The translations under genes and the position numbers were made by a program. Shown piece after piece: positions 34,701 through 47,782 of a stretch of 64,000 nucleotides of DNA (position 1 is the first letter of the stretch; each line of letters opens with the position of its first letter). Source of the DNA: Sipunculus nudus (taxonomy: Eukaryota; Annelida; Sipuncula; Golfingiida; Sipunculidae); assembly GCA_026874595.1 (NCBI GenBank), contig CM049319.1, positions 18,705,101-18,769,100 of the forward strand, written 5' to 3'. Below the pieces are notes generated by a model, which had not been told where the DNA came from, made no database searches, and saw nothing but the letters and a program-made list of their open reading frames with translations.

Positions 34701-34944
34701 ATTATCACACCGTTGCTTTTTACACAAATAAGGATGATTTTTCGATAACTAACGTAGTGGTCGGGAAGTCCAGGTGTCGTCTGTATAAATGCCGTGCTAA
34801 ACTAGACATCATTTGGGCTTTTCTTTTAAGTAACGAATAGGGACTCACCGGCAATTGGTCACCTGAATTCCACACGGAATAGTAGACGAAGAAACCGAGT
34901 GTGGAAAAACACAGAAACAAGAATATTTCCCTCAAAGTGTCCAT
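31704..34944 (-). CDS. glycosyltransferase-like (DUF1647-like) type II membrane protein, copy 2, intact
   Basis: Spliced gene of three exons joined in phase 0: A 34944-34849, B 33003-32623, C 32249-31704; 340 residues. Residues 1-6 are cytosolic, 7-23 a signal anchor (FLFLCFSTLGFFVYYSV), the rest lumenal with three N-glycosylation sequons (about N53, N79, N107). Exon B: FVTATSSNHFKESLANIG, then NHTIIYYDLGL. Exon C: VVWVDSCVRF (a W-x-D acidic motif like metal-binding sites of sugar transferases), GGGGLIGKTGHSIYSTTHPG, and HCHRFDQSTFNVLFANMF. Donors GTGAGT and GTAAGA; acceptors TTTCAG and AATTTAG. The C-terminus is nine residues longer than in copies 1 and 5. No lesion seen. The DUF1647 assignment is from memory of the FVTA...YYDLGL pattern; transferase activity is inference. 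Confidence 0.8.
34540..34720. promoter_or_regulatory. conserved intron-1 block, copy 2
   Basis: TGACGTCA at 34672-34679, GCATGCGCAC (NRF1-like) at about 34645-34654, CCATGGCGGC (YY1-like) near 34579, GGGATTTCCG (Rel-like) near 34599. This is the cleanest set of the five. Confidence 0.5.
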
Positions 34945-35667
34945 TCTTTTTTAGACTTAAACCTTTCTCTTAAATGGAAGGCACGTTTAACTTATTCTCT
35001 CTCTCTTGTGGTGCAAACCTTCGAATTGTACAGTGTTGTGTTGTTGAAGTGACATGCGTATCACTGTAACAATAAAAATGATATATTGCGCCTTGCTGCT
35101 ATGCGCATTGTGATACCTAAATTATGAATGGGCCTCGGAATGAAGCAAACGTCCTGTTATTATTTACATTTCAATTACATTTCTCACTGTAATATGAATG
35201 AACATCCTGTTTTCATAGGCTATTTCACTCATTTCCGCATGTATTCTTAGTATACTATTTTTTTTTCGGACGGCTTGAATATCTCAAAGAAAAACATAAA
35301 TCTTAGGGTCAATTTGTTCCTCTGCAGCTAAAACAAGAATAACAAAAGTGTATCTACAGGGAAAAGACGGGAAACCGAGGTGTTTTTGATTTGAAGTGCA
35401 AAATACAGCAAACTTAATTTGAAGACATGGCCTGATCTCCGCTACATGTTATAAGTGTATAGGGTATAGGTACCTTAAACCCAGGGCACTTTGGCCCACC
35501 TCAGAAAAGTGTTTTATTACCACTCCTCCATATTATATTAGATTGTATTTAACGGAATAATATTTTTCCCTTCAACTAGAGCAAAGTCTTTTCCATTATA
35601 CATGCTTCACATGATTCTACAATAAGAAGTTTGTTGTTCACAATTTGTAAGTTTCTGAAGGTTTAGC

Positions 35668-35725
35668 CTTTTAATCATGTGCTTTTCGCGAGTTATTTTT
35701 AGCTCAGCTGATATAAGTAATGTGA
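35668..35725 (+). repeat. short patch copied from the repeat at 36.79 kb
   Basis: GCTTTTCGCGAGTTATTTTT then AGCTCAGCTGATATAAGTAAT is shared with 36785-36840. Other unit copies lack it at this place, so it was added to copy 2. Confidence 0.7.
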
Positions 35726-36784
35726 TAGGAAAATAAATTTTGAGTATTATTTCATACTTTCAAAACTGTTTTTCCTACGGGGTAAGTTTGTCCCACTATT
35801 TCTGGTCACTTTGGTCCATATTACCACTCTTTTAGGTAAATATTCAGTTTTAATCGATAACAATATCTTTTATCTTATATAACCAGGTTTTTAAGATCCC
35901 CGTCGTCATACTTAACATGCTGAATGGATTTCGTTTCTACCAGACCCCAGTGTTCTGGTCAAGTCCATAGATATGATCAAATATTGATTATTCTCAAAGC
36001 AATAACTTTTCTTTATATTGTGTCAGGGCTTGGTGAACTTGACCTGCGGTTCCATGGTGTGTAATCACTCCATTGCTAAACCTCGAATTGATTGGCTGAT
36101 ATGATTTCTCCTTGTTTTGAGTCTTATGCTTTACCCATAGCCCATAGAAGGCACTAAATATACCAGTAGTTCAGCAGTATGGTATTGATAGTAGCTGAAG
36201 TTGCTAGAAAAAAATATAATTTGTTTAATTTAATATTGCTTTTAATAGATTTTGTACTTATACTTTGGTTTTACATTAAGTATTATCTGTTATCTCAGAA
36301 GATCATTCCCAGGTCACTTCCCTGTCTTTATAGATATCTCGGTTTCTAAGCCCAAGCTCCCTCAACATGAAGTGTCGCTCCATAGAAGTTGCGCCATCTG
36401 TACGGTATAATCCCATGCCAGTCATGTGCTGAGTTTGACTGTAAAATTTGGTGAAGTAAGCAGCAGGGGTTTTAGATATATATGGTGAAAGAATTTGACG
36501 GGACGGACGAACAGACGTGAGCCATTTTTTAATCCTCCCTCCTTATGGTTTGGACTAAAAGTTAATGATAGGAAATATTTTGGGAACAAAAGATCACATA
36601 AAGCTTCTGTACAAGATACCAATATTTTTACATTTTTTCTAATTTAACTAATTTTCAATTTCACAGTATACGCAATAACAATAATACTAATAATAATGAT
36701 AATAATAGCTGCCCCCGTGGAAAATCCACGGTTATCTAAGAAAAACAATTTTGCACTAAGCTGGTAGGGACTGAATGTCGCGTC

Positions 36785-36910
36785 TTTTAATCCTGTGCTT
36801 TTCGCGAGTTATTTTTAGCTCAGCTGATATAAGTAATCTGAGCAATAGCGATCACCCCTTGCCCGTCGTCTGGCCGTTTCACCGGCACATATCATAAACG
36901 ATAGACCTAC
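36785..36910 (+). repeat. relic of the bivalve 'TTTTAGCTCA...' interspersed repeat
   Basis: TTTTTAGCTCAGCTGATATA ... CTGAGCAATAGCGATCACC ... TTGCCCGTCGTCTGGCCGTT resembles a repeat very common in bivalve genomes (AGCTCACCTGAGC ... GTGATC ... GTCCGTCGTCCGTC). Recognition is from memory. Confidence 0.5.
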
Positions 36911-37194
36911 AAAAACTTCAGGATGGTCCTGGGCAAATCTCCTTGGAAACCTGAAATTAGGTCATAGAAACCTGTATTCTGCAATCTAAGGATCGACAAC
37001 ATGAATATAAGAACTCAGACAGTCTCACGTGGCACAAATTGTATCCATTAGGTCTTAAATTCTCTAACGTAAAATTCAGGGAACAGCAAGAGCAAGTTAG
37101 ATGGTTCTGTTTGTGGCAGTAATTATGTCTTAATCATTGAATTCACCGGGCCAGTCCCAGTTCGTTCGGTATTGCCGTCTCGCATTCATTCTTG

Positions 37195-37290
37195 TGAACA
37201 ATATATATAATTTGTCCACGCGCACGAGCGCATAAGGCGGTAGTGCCCTACATCCCCTTCAGTTAACCTGTGACGTCATCGTGCGGCCAG
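37195..37290. promoter_or_regulatory. orphan block resembling the intron-1 module
   Basis: ATAATTTGTCCACGCGCACGAGC followed by TGTGACGTCATCGTGCGG (CRE at 37271-37278) parallels ATTATATTGTGCATGCGCAC ... TGTGACGTCATCGTGCGG in the gene copies, but with no exon nearby. Confidence 0.35.
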
Positions 37291-37349
37291 CCACTACATA
37301 GTACCACCATTTCTATTCTTACAAATATACATGTATACATATATACTTT

Positions 37350-37350
37350 A

Positions 37351-37391
<41 letters not shown>

Positions 37392-37400
37392 TTATTATCA
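37350..37400. repeat. (TTA)n microsatellite
   Basis: TATTATTAT tract with one TTTT interruption. Confidence 0.9.
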
Positions 37401-39929
37401 TCAGTAAACAGTCAGTTGCCATTTGCGTGTTAAAGATGGATTACGAAGACACTGATATTAGAATTCATTCTACTAACGGACTGCTCGATTACACATGAGT
37501 CTTTTCTGTATAGACTGCTAGTTAAAACAGGCGTAAGCTGTGCTAGCTTTCCGTATTGAACAACTTATTTATACTAACTTACTTAAATTGGCAGTAAGGA
37601 AGCTGAATTTCAAACGATATTATACGCAGAGAAACTGAAGTGAGAAATAAGATCATTCTCCTCAAAAGATTCATTTGCTCTGCACCAGCTTTTGTCTTTT
37701 CATAAATGGGATACAATTTATACAGTTCGATGTACCGCATGCACAACAAGATACACACCGACGTCTGCTCTTTACGTGTGACACCTGTGCATGCGCGACG
37801 CTCTCCTCGTTAAAACTATTGAAAGCTTGTTTTGAAACAGCATGGGCACTTATCAGATCTCAGCGTTTTGAACGTCCTTTTATTACTCCCTGTATATCAC
37901 CTGTCATTGTACCTTTTAATAATATCAATATAGTCTTTTCTGCCTATTCAGTTAAACTTTGAGTGATATATATATTATATATATTGATTCTTCAAATGTA
38001 TGTACAGTCGGTCCTACTTAAATGTATATTGTATAATTGTATATCCCGTTTAATTGTATAAAATAATGAAAACCAAAACCTTTTCCTATGTCTTCTTGAT
38101 AAATTTCTCCGTTTATGTGAATATCTGATAAATGTGTATATCGGATAATTGTATAGTAAAATCCGTCCATCATGCACGACAATCCCGGATTTACATGTGC
38201 TACAACGGTCTCACGGACTACTGAGCGCCCGGTGCGCTAATTAGCCTTAGATATTGCTCGCCCGACTGATTTATAGGGTTACCTCATTGACCACTGACCA
38301 CTCTTTCTTCTAATCAGCTTTTGATATGACTCGAGCAATCGGCTGAAATTGTTTCCCTCCTTGATTACATGCTTAATTAAATGGGTGTTTATTGCGTTAA
38401 TTCATACGTACTCCCCGGACAAACTGTCAAAGGGAAGGTTGCTTTATAAACACGGGATACGGGATATGGTCTTTTATTCGAGAGCATTACCTGTACGGTC
38501 AATCGGTGAATATGTTTTATAATTCATAATAAAATCCGCAATGAAAAGAGTATCGAATCGTTTTTTATAGTTATTTCGAAGTATGAATCTGAATTTTGCT
38601 GGCCTTATGTAGCCTCTCACCTTATTGACCTTTGACACAATCACGTGATCTGTATGCAGCCAGCGTTGCACACTGCGTAGGATCGTACTCACAAAGGTTT
38701 TGAGTAGAAACGATCTCTGGCGGAAGGATGACGTTTTCCAGAAAAGTCTTTTAAAAGTTTTTTAAGACCAAACACGAACAGGTAAACGTGCAGAAAGTAT
38801 TTTTAACGATAAAAAAAGAGACAATACGTGTTATAAAAATCTTTTAGGAATCTTGCTAAACTTTGTGACCTTTGACACATTAACGTGATCGTTGAGCTGT
38901 CAGCCATTTTGCAGAATCGCTTTTTATAGATAATATACACGAACAGATGTATGCACAGTATCCCCCTTTTTCTTGGGTTGAAACAAATAAAATGTTTTAT
39001 GATCAATCAAAATCATTGAAGAACAGGTGAATATACAGTATTTTTTCTGTAGAAGGTGTAGAAATAGTAAATAAATGAAATATAAATAACTGAAACAGCG
39101 TTAAATGAAAACTTCGTAATCAGATAATTCAGAACCATCTTAATAATACGAGAAACTTATGCAAGCCATCCGATGGCAATTCATAGTATTATAGTGAAGG
39201 CTACAACCTTGAAGTTAACACACCGTTTATTTGAATAGCCCGCGTAAATGAATATAATCAGTTGACAAATACGATATTCAATTAAACGGGACCGTTTATA
39301 AATACATTCATTTGATGAATCAAGCCAACACACAACTTAGGTTTCCTCATTATATTAATCGTCAGGCCATACCAAAATTACACGTACACTGCACATAGGT
39401 TTCTGGATTGCAGGCAATCAATAAAACAGTGACAGAGTATCTAGAGATCCACAGGAATATTCATATTCAAAGCAGAGGAGAAACCTTGTTATGAGCAATG
39501 CTGAATGAGTCTTGAAAGCTTTATAATGTGGTACGATGGTTGGGCATAATACATTAAACTCAGGTTATGATGATCCATCACTTACTTGTAGACATCTTAA
39601 TTGCTTTATTGAGTTAGATTTAAGACTTTCTCTCACCTTCATGGCTTTAACCTGGCTAATGTAAAAAAAACCGAGTCTGCTACATCCTCAGGTGGTCTGG
39701 GTAACAGAGTTTGACTTGAAAACTACAGTGGTGATGATGGAATGCAAAATGATCAAATACTCGAAAGATTTAGGCCCCAAGTGTCTCTCTCATAGGTCGG
39801 TCTACTCAAACAATTTAAATCAGGGACATCTTTGACTTTACCATAGCGGATTTTAGCTCTGTGCCTACAGGTGGAGATATATTTTATATATATTTATATC
39901 ATATAAATCATAAGAAATCGCCCTTTAAT

Positions 39930-40720
39930 TGTACTACGATTGAAAATATACTTTAATACGGAGTCGGGTGGTGCATATTCCTCATCTCTTTTCCTCATCA
40001 CCACTTTTTGTGAGAAAAGCCTCGTTAGGTTAATCTGCCACAATTGAGGAATCCAGGAGTTAACGGGAGCTTCATGCTTTGTTTAAAAACAGTAACAGGT
40101 ATCTTTATATATTCATGCAGACAAATGCGCCTTCTGTGATAAAATTCTATAAACTGTATTTATTTCACATTGATTGTACAACTAGTTTACAAAGCAAATA
40201 GAAGGCACGCTCCGTGTCACGGTTTGTGACGTTTGGTAGTCTTTGGAGGTAGTACTTGTAGCTAAATAACATGGATTTGTATCTGGCACTAATATAGACA
40301 ATTTAAACCTTATCCTCCGAAGAGTGCCTTTCGCGGCGATTTTGGTCTCGTCTGCTTTTCAATTGTGCGATAAAAAAGGTATTTTATCTAAGTCAATTAT
40401 CACGGCATGAAAAGTTGTATTTTAGATGTGATCTTTTTATTTCTTGATATATGATGTGGCTATCTTTTAAATCAAAATGGTGAAAATTACAACCGTGCGA
40501 TAGCATCTCATGCAATGCATTTAAAAAGCGTACCTTATTATCCCATGTACATCCATTTTAAAAATTCCCATTTGTATATTAAAGATTTCAAATCTAAACA
40601 GCACATAAACAAGGTTAATGAGGTTTGAACGAAGAAACAAAGATGGCAATTGTTGATGCTCTCGCTGAACGTTCGTCGTTTGAGTGTCTGGTATGTGGTC
40701 TTCTGAGCGTTGATCCGTGA
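39930..40720 (-). repeat. exonless remnant of the duplicated unit
   Basis: 39930-40500 matches the unit 3' flank (as 18.24-18.65 kb) and is joined directly to a piece matching the middle of the unit (40500-40715, as 21.08-21.30 kb, with AAAGATGGCAATTGTTG). All exons between these points are missing. Confidence 0.65.
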
Positions 40721-40726
40721 CTTAAG

Positions 40727-43199
40727 GCAGTTGTGTGTATAGCGGATGACATCGTGATACATGGAAAGACAATGGAAGATTACGATGCCAACTTTGAGAA
40801 GTTACTGAGGCGCTGCCAGAAAAAAAGGCATCAAACTGAATTAGGAAAAGCTGGAATTAAGACCACAACAAATCACGTTCATGGGCCATCTCATCTTGAA
40901 AAAAGGCCTTCAAAGTGACCCAGTTAAAGTGGAGGCAATACTTAAAATGCCACATGCTGGAATCTAGGCATGGTTAATTACCTCGCGAAGTTCTTACCGG
41001 GATTAACAACCACACTAGAACCAATGTTTAACCTTCTCAAAAAAGATGTACAATGGACATGGTCCTCTTCACAACAGGCTGCCTTTGAGGGTATTACTTA
41101 CCAAAGCAACTGACCTCCAAATCTACGACCCTAGCAAAGAACCTATCATTGAGAATGACGCATCGGAATATGACTTGAGGACAGCCATGTTTCAAGAAAG
41201 TAAACGTGTAGCTTTCGCTAGCAGATCACTATCTGTCACCAAACGCCGCTACGCTCATATAGAAAAAGACAGAAAAAAAAGTTGGCAGTATGCTTCGGCC
41301 TAGAAAAATTCCATCACTACATTATGGTCGCAGTGTAAAGATTAACACTGACCATAAACCGCTGGTTTCGATCTGCAGTGAACCCCTTGCAACTGCTCCA
41401 TGGCGATTCCAAAATCTGCTCTTAAGAACTCAAGTGTATGAAAAAAAATTAGAAGATAAATTAGAAGATAAATTAGGGAAATCAATACCTCTTGCGGATA
41501 CGCTCTCAAGAGAACCATTGATATTAAAGTCGCTGAGCCATACAAATCAGTAAGAGGACATTCGTGGTGTATCATTTCCCCCAATTAAAAGCAATTGTCT
41601 GGTGGACATACAGAAAGCAACAGAAGCCGACAGCACAATGAAGCTGCTGAAAGAGGTCATAATGTCAGGGTGGCCAGAAAGTAAATCAGATCTCGCTTTA
41701 AGTATGACACCGTACTTTCCATTTCGGGATGAACTTGCAATACAAGATGGGTTTGTGATGGAAATATCTAGGTCCATGAGAGCCGAGATGAAAAGTAAAA
41801 TCCACACAGGCCACATGGGGATCAATGCATGTCTCAGAAAGGCGAGAGAATAAACATTTTGGACAGGTCTGTCTTCTGAGATTAAAGAATACATAAGCAA
41901 TTGTAAAACGTGCATTTGTAGCACCAAGTCAAGCACAAGAACCACTGTGTTTACATGAGGTACCAAGCAGGCCTTGGGCCAAAGTAGCCACAGACTTTTC
42001 CACAATTGAGAAAAGACTGTAGTAATCTACAGTGATGACATATTGTCTTTTATCAAAAGTTTCGAGATTATTTCGTAAAAGTTACTGTATTAATCTACAG
42101 TGATGACATATTGTAACTTTAACGAAATAGATAATGTCATCTTTAAGTTAAAACATTATTTTGCCCGCCACGGTATACCAGATACTGTAATTAGTGATAG
42201 AGGTCCCCGGTACAGCAGTGATCAGTTTGAAACATTAAGTTAAAAATGGAAAATTTGGGCATATAATGTCAAGTCCATACCACAGACAGTCAAATGGATG
42301 TGCAGAAGCACATGTGAAAACCGCAAAAAGGCTCATGCGGAAATGTGCTAAAGCTAGGGAGGACCCGTATCTATGACTCCTAAACTTGAGAAATGTACAA
42401 ATGGAAGGACAAAATGTTAGTCCTGTACAGCGACGGATGAGTCGGCGTACAATAACACCATCCACAGATGTGGCCCTCAAGGCAGTCAGTCATGACCCAC
42501 ACTCTGTGAAATCAGCAAAGGAGGGAGGAAAAACAGGCCATCAGTGCTCAGTACTACTCTCAGAGAAATCCGCTTAAATCTCTAAATCAAGGTGACAAAT
42601 AAGAATACAACCTCTCACTGCAAATGAGTCATCATGGGAACCGGCGACTGTGTCCAGAAAAGTAACAGGAAGATCATATGAGGTCGTCACTGAGAGTGGC
42701 AGTACCTATCGTAGAAACAAAAAGTTCCTGCGAGCTAGTTAAATACCAGTACTTATGCCAGATCAAAATGTGAGTGACAATTCAAAACAATCTACACCAG
42801 AGAAAACAGTTCAATACGTGATACACTCACTAAATCACCAATCGCAACTACTAGCAAAACAAAGAGCCCAAAACAACATGTGGACGCGCAGGACGAACCT
42901 TATCGAACCAGATCAGAAAGGCTTATTTAAACCACAAGAAAACTTAATATGTGAACTTTGTGTAATAATTATGCATGGGCAAGCAGTCACCATAATTTCA
43001 GTTGGTATTTCTAAACCATGATAATTCATATATTTCATGGACAGTACAATCACAGGCTCGTTAAGGAAAAATATAAGACAGTCATAACTTTGTGGACTCA
43101 TTTAATTAGTACAAAAATATCAAATAGTAAAGCATGTTTATAATCTGATATTAGAACAAAGAAAATCCATGCATACATTTTCTCTCATATAGGGGGAGA
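40727..43199 (+). pseudogene. Ty3/gypsy retrotransposon pol remnant
   Basis: Starts abruptly inside reverse transcriptase at the active-site box (CIADDIVIHGKTMEDYDANF). Then come an RNase H-like part (YDPSKEPIIENDASEYDLRT, VAFASRSLSVTKRRYAHIEK, INTDHKPLVSI, PLADTLSREPL) and integrase (KIHTGHMGINACLRKARE, EIKEYISNCKTC, DTVISDRGPRYSSDQF holding the second catalytic Asp). Stops and shifts occur throughout. Two local duplications: three 12-bp AAATTAGAAGAT units (41446-41475), and a 28-bp repeat at 42019-42046 and 42087-42114. A polypurine tract AGGGGGAGA ends at 43199. Confidence 0.82.
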
Positions 43200-43300
43200 T
43201 GTTACGTGTGTCTCCACCAGTAAGCCAGTCCGTCTTACTGCTTAATCAAATTTGGACTTACTGTGTGTGTGAGACCGAATATTGGTGACGGAAAACGTTT
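43200..43300 (+). repeat. truncated 3' LTR of the gypsy remnant
   Basis: Begins TGTTACGTGTGTCTCC directly after the polypurine tract and is lost after about 100 bp, where unit flank sequence resumes. No 5' LTR copy was seen. Confidence 0.5.
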
Positions 43301-44345
43301 CAACCGTGAGTTTCCAAAAGGGCGCTTCGTGTTTTGTTTATAAACTGTAACAGGTATCTCTATATATTTATGCAAAAAAAAATGCGGCATTTGCCATGAA
43401 AATCTGTAGCTATAAACTTTATTTATTTCACTTTGATTGTGCAACTAGTTTTAATAACAAATACAAGTCACTCTCCACGGCACGGTTTTTGGCGTGTAGA
43501 AGTCTTTAGAGGTAGTATTTGTAGCTTAAAAGCATACTCTGTACCTGGCACTTATATAGACAATTTAGACATCATACGCCGTAGAAAGCCGTTATCGGCG
43601 ATTTCAGTCTCGTTTTGCTTTCAATTTTGCGATGACAAAGGTCTTTATCAATTATCACGGTATGAAAAGTTCTATCTTACATGTGATAATTTTAGTTCTT
43701 ATTATATGACGTGGATTTTTTTAATCAACACTGTGAAAATAACAATATGACAGACAAGAACTCATAACGGAGTACAGTCTAAAATGGTGAGTACATATTT
43801 AAAACTTGGAATTGATCCGGACCCTATAGTTTGTACTGCCAGCCCAACATCTGCAGAACATTATATTAACGTTCGGGTGAAAGGCTGCTGCTTGGATTGG
43901 TATCCAAACCCAACGCCTTTTTATAGAGATGAATGCAAGTATGTACCCATACTTCTTCTAATCAGTGCAGTCACTGTGCAGCCGAATTGGAAACCAGTCG
44001 TTCATTTCCCTGAAATCTCTCTAGCAAATCAATTTGACCAATGAATCTATGGAAGAGAAGGTTTTGTTCACACTGTCCCTGAAACTACATCAGGTAATTC
44101 TTGGTAGAAATAACCGCTTTATAAAAAAAGAAAAAAAAACCTGTTTCCTATAGGGTTTCTAGTAACACATGAAATATCTCAGGTATTATATATTATATAT
44201 CATATCATTAACGTTTGTAGATTTCGAGTCTTGGTTAAGTAAAATCTCTCTACCTAGGCTTGTCTGAAAGCCGTATCATTATTGCATCGCCGTATGCACT
44301 GTGAATATTCAGGACGGACAAACTTCACAGCACGTCTTGTACAAA

Positions 44346-44349
44346 TATT

Positions 44350-44395
<46 letters not shown>

Positions 44396-44400
44396 TAAAA
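44346..44400. repeat. (TAA)n microsatellite
   Basis: AATAATAAT tract, at the same place in the unit as 59279-59316. Confidence 0.92.
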
Positions 44401-46805
44401 ATAATAGTAATAAGAATCTTAAGAAAAACTATGATAAAAGCTTCTCTAACTTTGTTCCTTATTCAAATAACTTGACTTTATAGGCTGTACAATAATGCAC
44501 TGCCGGTTACATTTGTTCCCATGTAGTCGCTTTATTTGTTCCAACAAATGGTTACATGACTTTGTACAGTCTGAACCTTAGGTAATAAAGAGCTATTTTT
44601 ACTCAAGCAATCTCACCTGACCACTTGTAATATTAAACGACCGAGGGGATGATTCATGAATAAAAACAAAGACCTCCGACATGTACCGGTACAAACCACA
44701 TCAGATCAGACATCAGAAAACCAAAGGAATGATAATTGCGTCCATCTGTTTCCGTATGACTATCCAAACTTTGAATTAAAGGTTAATCTATTGATAAGGA
44801 ACTGTGATTTAATAACTTTTAATCTCAAAATGGAAGCAGTCCTTACAATAGATCGTTAAGTCAATCAGCAGATTAAAACAAGAAGTCTTTATTTCCTACA
44901 ATTATTCCTTGCACCGTATCAGAATGATAATAATCATATGTGAACATCATTAATCTCAAACTGTAGCCCTTTGTATGATCAAAATCTCCCCCGTGTAATC
45001 ACTAACGTAAGCTACCCATCCAATTAATTCTTAATTTCATACTAGTGTTTTAAAACATAGTCAGTTAACAAGTTAAAATCCAACTACTATATATTTAGTC
45101 AAGGCCTTCCTTAAAGGGCCTTGTTTAGTTTTTAAATTTAGTCCAAACTTTTGTTCATCAAAAGAAGAATTATTGGACCAGTTTTAAGTGCTTTCAAGAA
45201 CGACACATTCTTTCATTTGTACACTTCTTTTTGGATGGCGCATATATTTATAAATGGTGGGTTCAAATTTAACATCCCATAAGTCTCTGAACAAGTTGGC
45301 AAATAGTAGATTCAATGTAGATTGGTCAAAGCGATGGCAGTGTCCCCATTCCGTTAGGCCTTTGGATATGCAAACGAGGTTTTCTGTTGGAGCAATACAC
45401 TCTTTTTCTAGGCTGCACAGCCAACTTCCATATCGTTTCGTATATTTCTTTGGTTTTATATATGACGATGAAGCCGGCAGCACGTAGGCCGTGACGTTAG
45501 GCGAGATTTATATCTGTAGGTATGTATTGATATAGACACGGATGGGTATGTGAATATATTGAATTCCACCCAGCTTTTTCAGCAATTCCTCCCCCGCCCA
45601 TTTTGAAAGACGCATGAACCCACACCACGGCATTGTAGTTTTGTAGTGTCTCCTAAATAATATATATCTAAGGTCAACGATGTAAAAGATGATTTCAGTC
45701 ATTGTAGCTTTTATAATACATACAAGTATGAAATCAGACAGAAGCGTTTACCTACACTAATAAGTTATTATCTTATCGTATATTCTAATGGATAGATAAA
45801 TAACGGTTAAGAAGATGTTTTTTCTTGAATCATTTGAAATATCAAATCAACGTGTTTCTTATTGATTATCCGTGCCTAAACACTTATGCTCAGTCCCCTA
45901 CAAGAGATGTCGCTGTTGGTGGAGGTCATTTGTAAAACACTAAAAAGTTACCCCGTTATATTATACTGACTGGTTGATATTTATTTGATGGCTAACAAGA
46001 ATTCGATACTTATGGGTCGACTTATATTGAAAGTTGTATTTAAAGAAATGTTTACATATGATTATCCTCTCTATTATCATAAGTGGTATCACAAATACCG
46101 TATTGCCTGTCGACATAAGGATTCAGTTCACGCTGCCAGATGAATTTGGCGTGTTTGGAAAAGTCTATTACGACGCAAGGATAGGAAATTACTTCCAGCA
46201 AATTTCAATGCTTGGCTGATATTCACTAATTTAGTGTTCTCACTGTATTACTTATTGTAACAATGGTAAGTTTTGAAAATAACTGCAGAATTAAGAAAAT
46301 TCATATATTTTCTTTACCTGAATAAATATAATTTAAAAGCATATGTACGAAGCCTTTTAACATGAGATGGGTAAATTTCGAAGTTGAACTTCCGGTAGGT
46401 AACTCCACAAATCCTCTTCAATTTTGCGATCTCTACAGTTGTTAAACCGAGATCGTAGTAGATAATAGTGTGGTTCGGGAAAAAAATTTTAATAGAACCA
46501 ATATCAGCCATACTCTCGTCAAAATGATTGCTCCTCGTTGCCGTAATAAATGTGAAAATGTATAACTTCACAGCGATGAGTTTTATATAGTCCTGACGGT
46601 AGAAACCAAGAATGCGCAGATATTTGCTGCTCACATTGAATGCCTTTCCTTTGACTATCACGCCTGTTGATAGCCGCGTTTCATACTTGAGACTCCTCTT
46701 TAACATTATATAGTACATTAAGTTACATAACTGTGTTATAATGAACGTCAACTCGAGTGAATCTATGAATAATCAACCGCGGAGTGATATAAATTTTCCT
46801 TATGA

Positions 46806-47782
46806 TTTATATAGTACTTTAAGAACTATGGCATTACGGAGAGTGATTTAAATTCAAGTATTAGTCCTGCCACTTACCTTCAGTAACGAATCAATTAAAT
46901 TACAAGATTGACAATTTAGATTTCTCCATCAAATAATAACATTGTAAGAAATGTTATGTCGAATGAAAATAACAACTAACCCTCCTTGCGATTATTGTAT
47001 CATACATAAAGATGATATAAAAAACAGATTTTTTAATTGTGACGCCATAACCTTATTTTGGAACAATCTCAGCAGTTTTTACTATTCCATCAAAGAAGAT
47101 TAAAAAATCTTGTTGACCCTTCAGGGAATTATATTCGGAATAAAAGGTAATAGAAGCCCCCAATTATTATAAAATGTTATTTACCTCATTATACAAGCCA
47201 AATATTATATCCATATATAGAAATCTGCGAGAAAAGAATACATTTAACATCATTCTTGAAATATGTAAGAAATGAGCTGGAAATGAAAGAATCAGTACTT
47301 ACAGAAGTGTGGAGTCACTTATGTTAACATGTTAAACTTTCCATATAAGATTAACTATTTGCAACTTATCATACATTTGATTCTGTAAAAAAATATTTTA
47401 TTTCATTCATGTTGAAGTAAAGTGAAAATTTTGTGGATAATTCATAAAAAACTATTTGTATTTTTACCAATGCAGACACAAATATTATTCATATGCAGAA
47501 ATCAGATATGTCGTTTATTTATATATCTTCTCGTTTACATATAAATAATTCAATTAAAAAAGCAAAAATATGAAGTATAGACATGTGTATAAGCAAATTA
47601 AATATTATGAATTCAAATCTATAATTAATCTTACATTTTAATAGGTGTACAGGATGACGGCTGTATTAGAGAATTGTATTAGAAATAAAATATCAAAATA
47701 CGCCGATGATGAGTAAAAATGAATTCAATACTGAGGCTTAAAAAAGAGGGGAAAATATGTACATTAAGTCTCATAACTTTGC
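46806..47782. repeat. copy-3-specific AT-rich insert between short direct repeats
   Basis: About 980 bases with no counterpart in other units, flanked by two diverged copies (46741-46805 and 47783-47852) of a stretch ending in AATTTTCCTTATGATT. No coding frame. Confidence 0.5.

Larger units (their letters stand above)
31330..36400 (-). repeat. duplicated unit, copy 2
   Basis: Second copy of the unit, from a diverged 3' flank (CAGTCCTAACAATCCACCGTTAA near 31366) to the upstream part ending in TATCTCGGTTTCTAAGCCCAAGCTC near 36350. Carries a complete gene. Mid-unit landmark AAAGATGGCAG lies near 33376. Confidence 0.85.
36911..39930. other. intergenic, no gene recognised
   Basis: Holds a (TTA)n tract at about 37350-37400, a CRE-bearing block near 37.2 kb, and two diverged copies of a stretch with GACCTTTGACACA..A(C)ACGTGATC (38636-38650 and 38868-38890), each followed by a CGAACAG motif. 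Frames of 60-95 codons here show no family resemblance. Confidence 0.5.
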
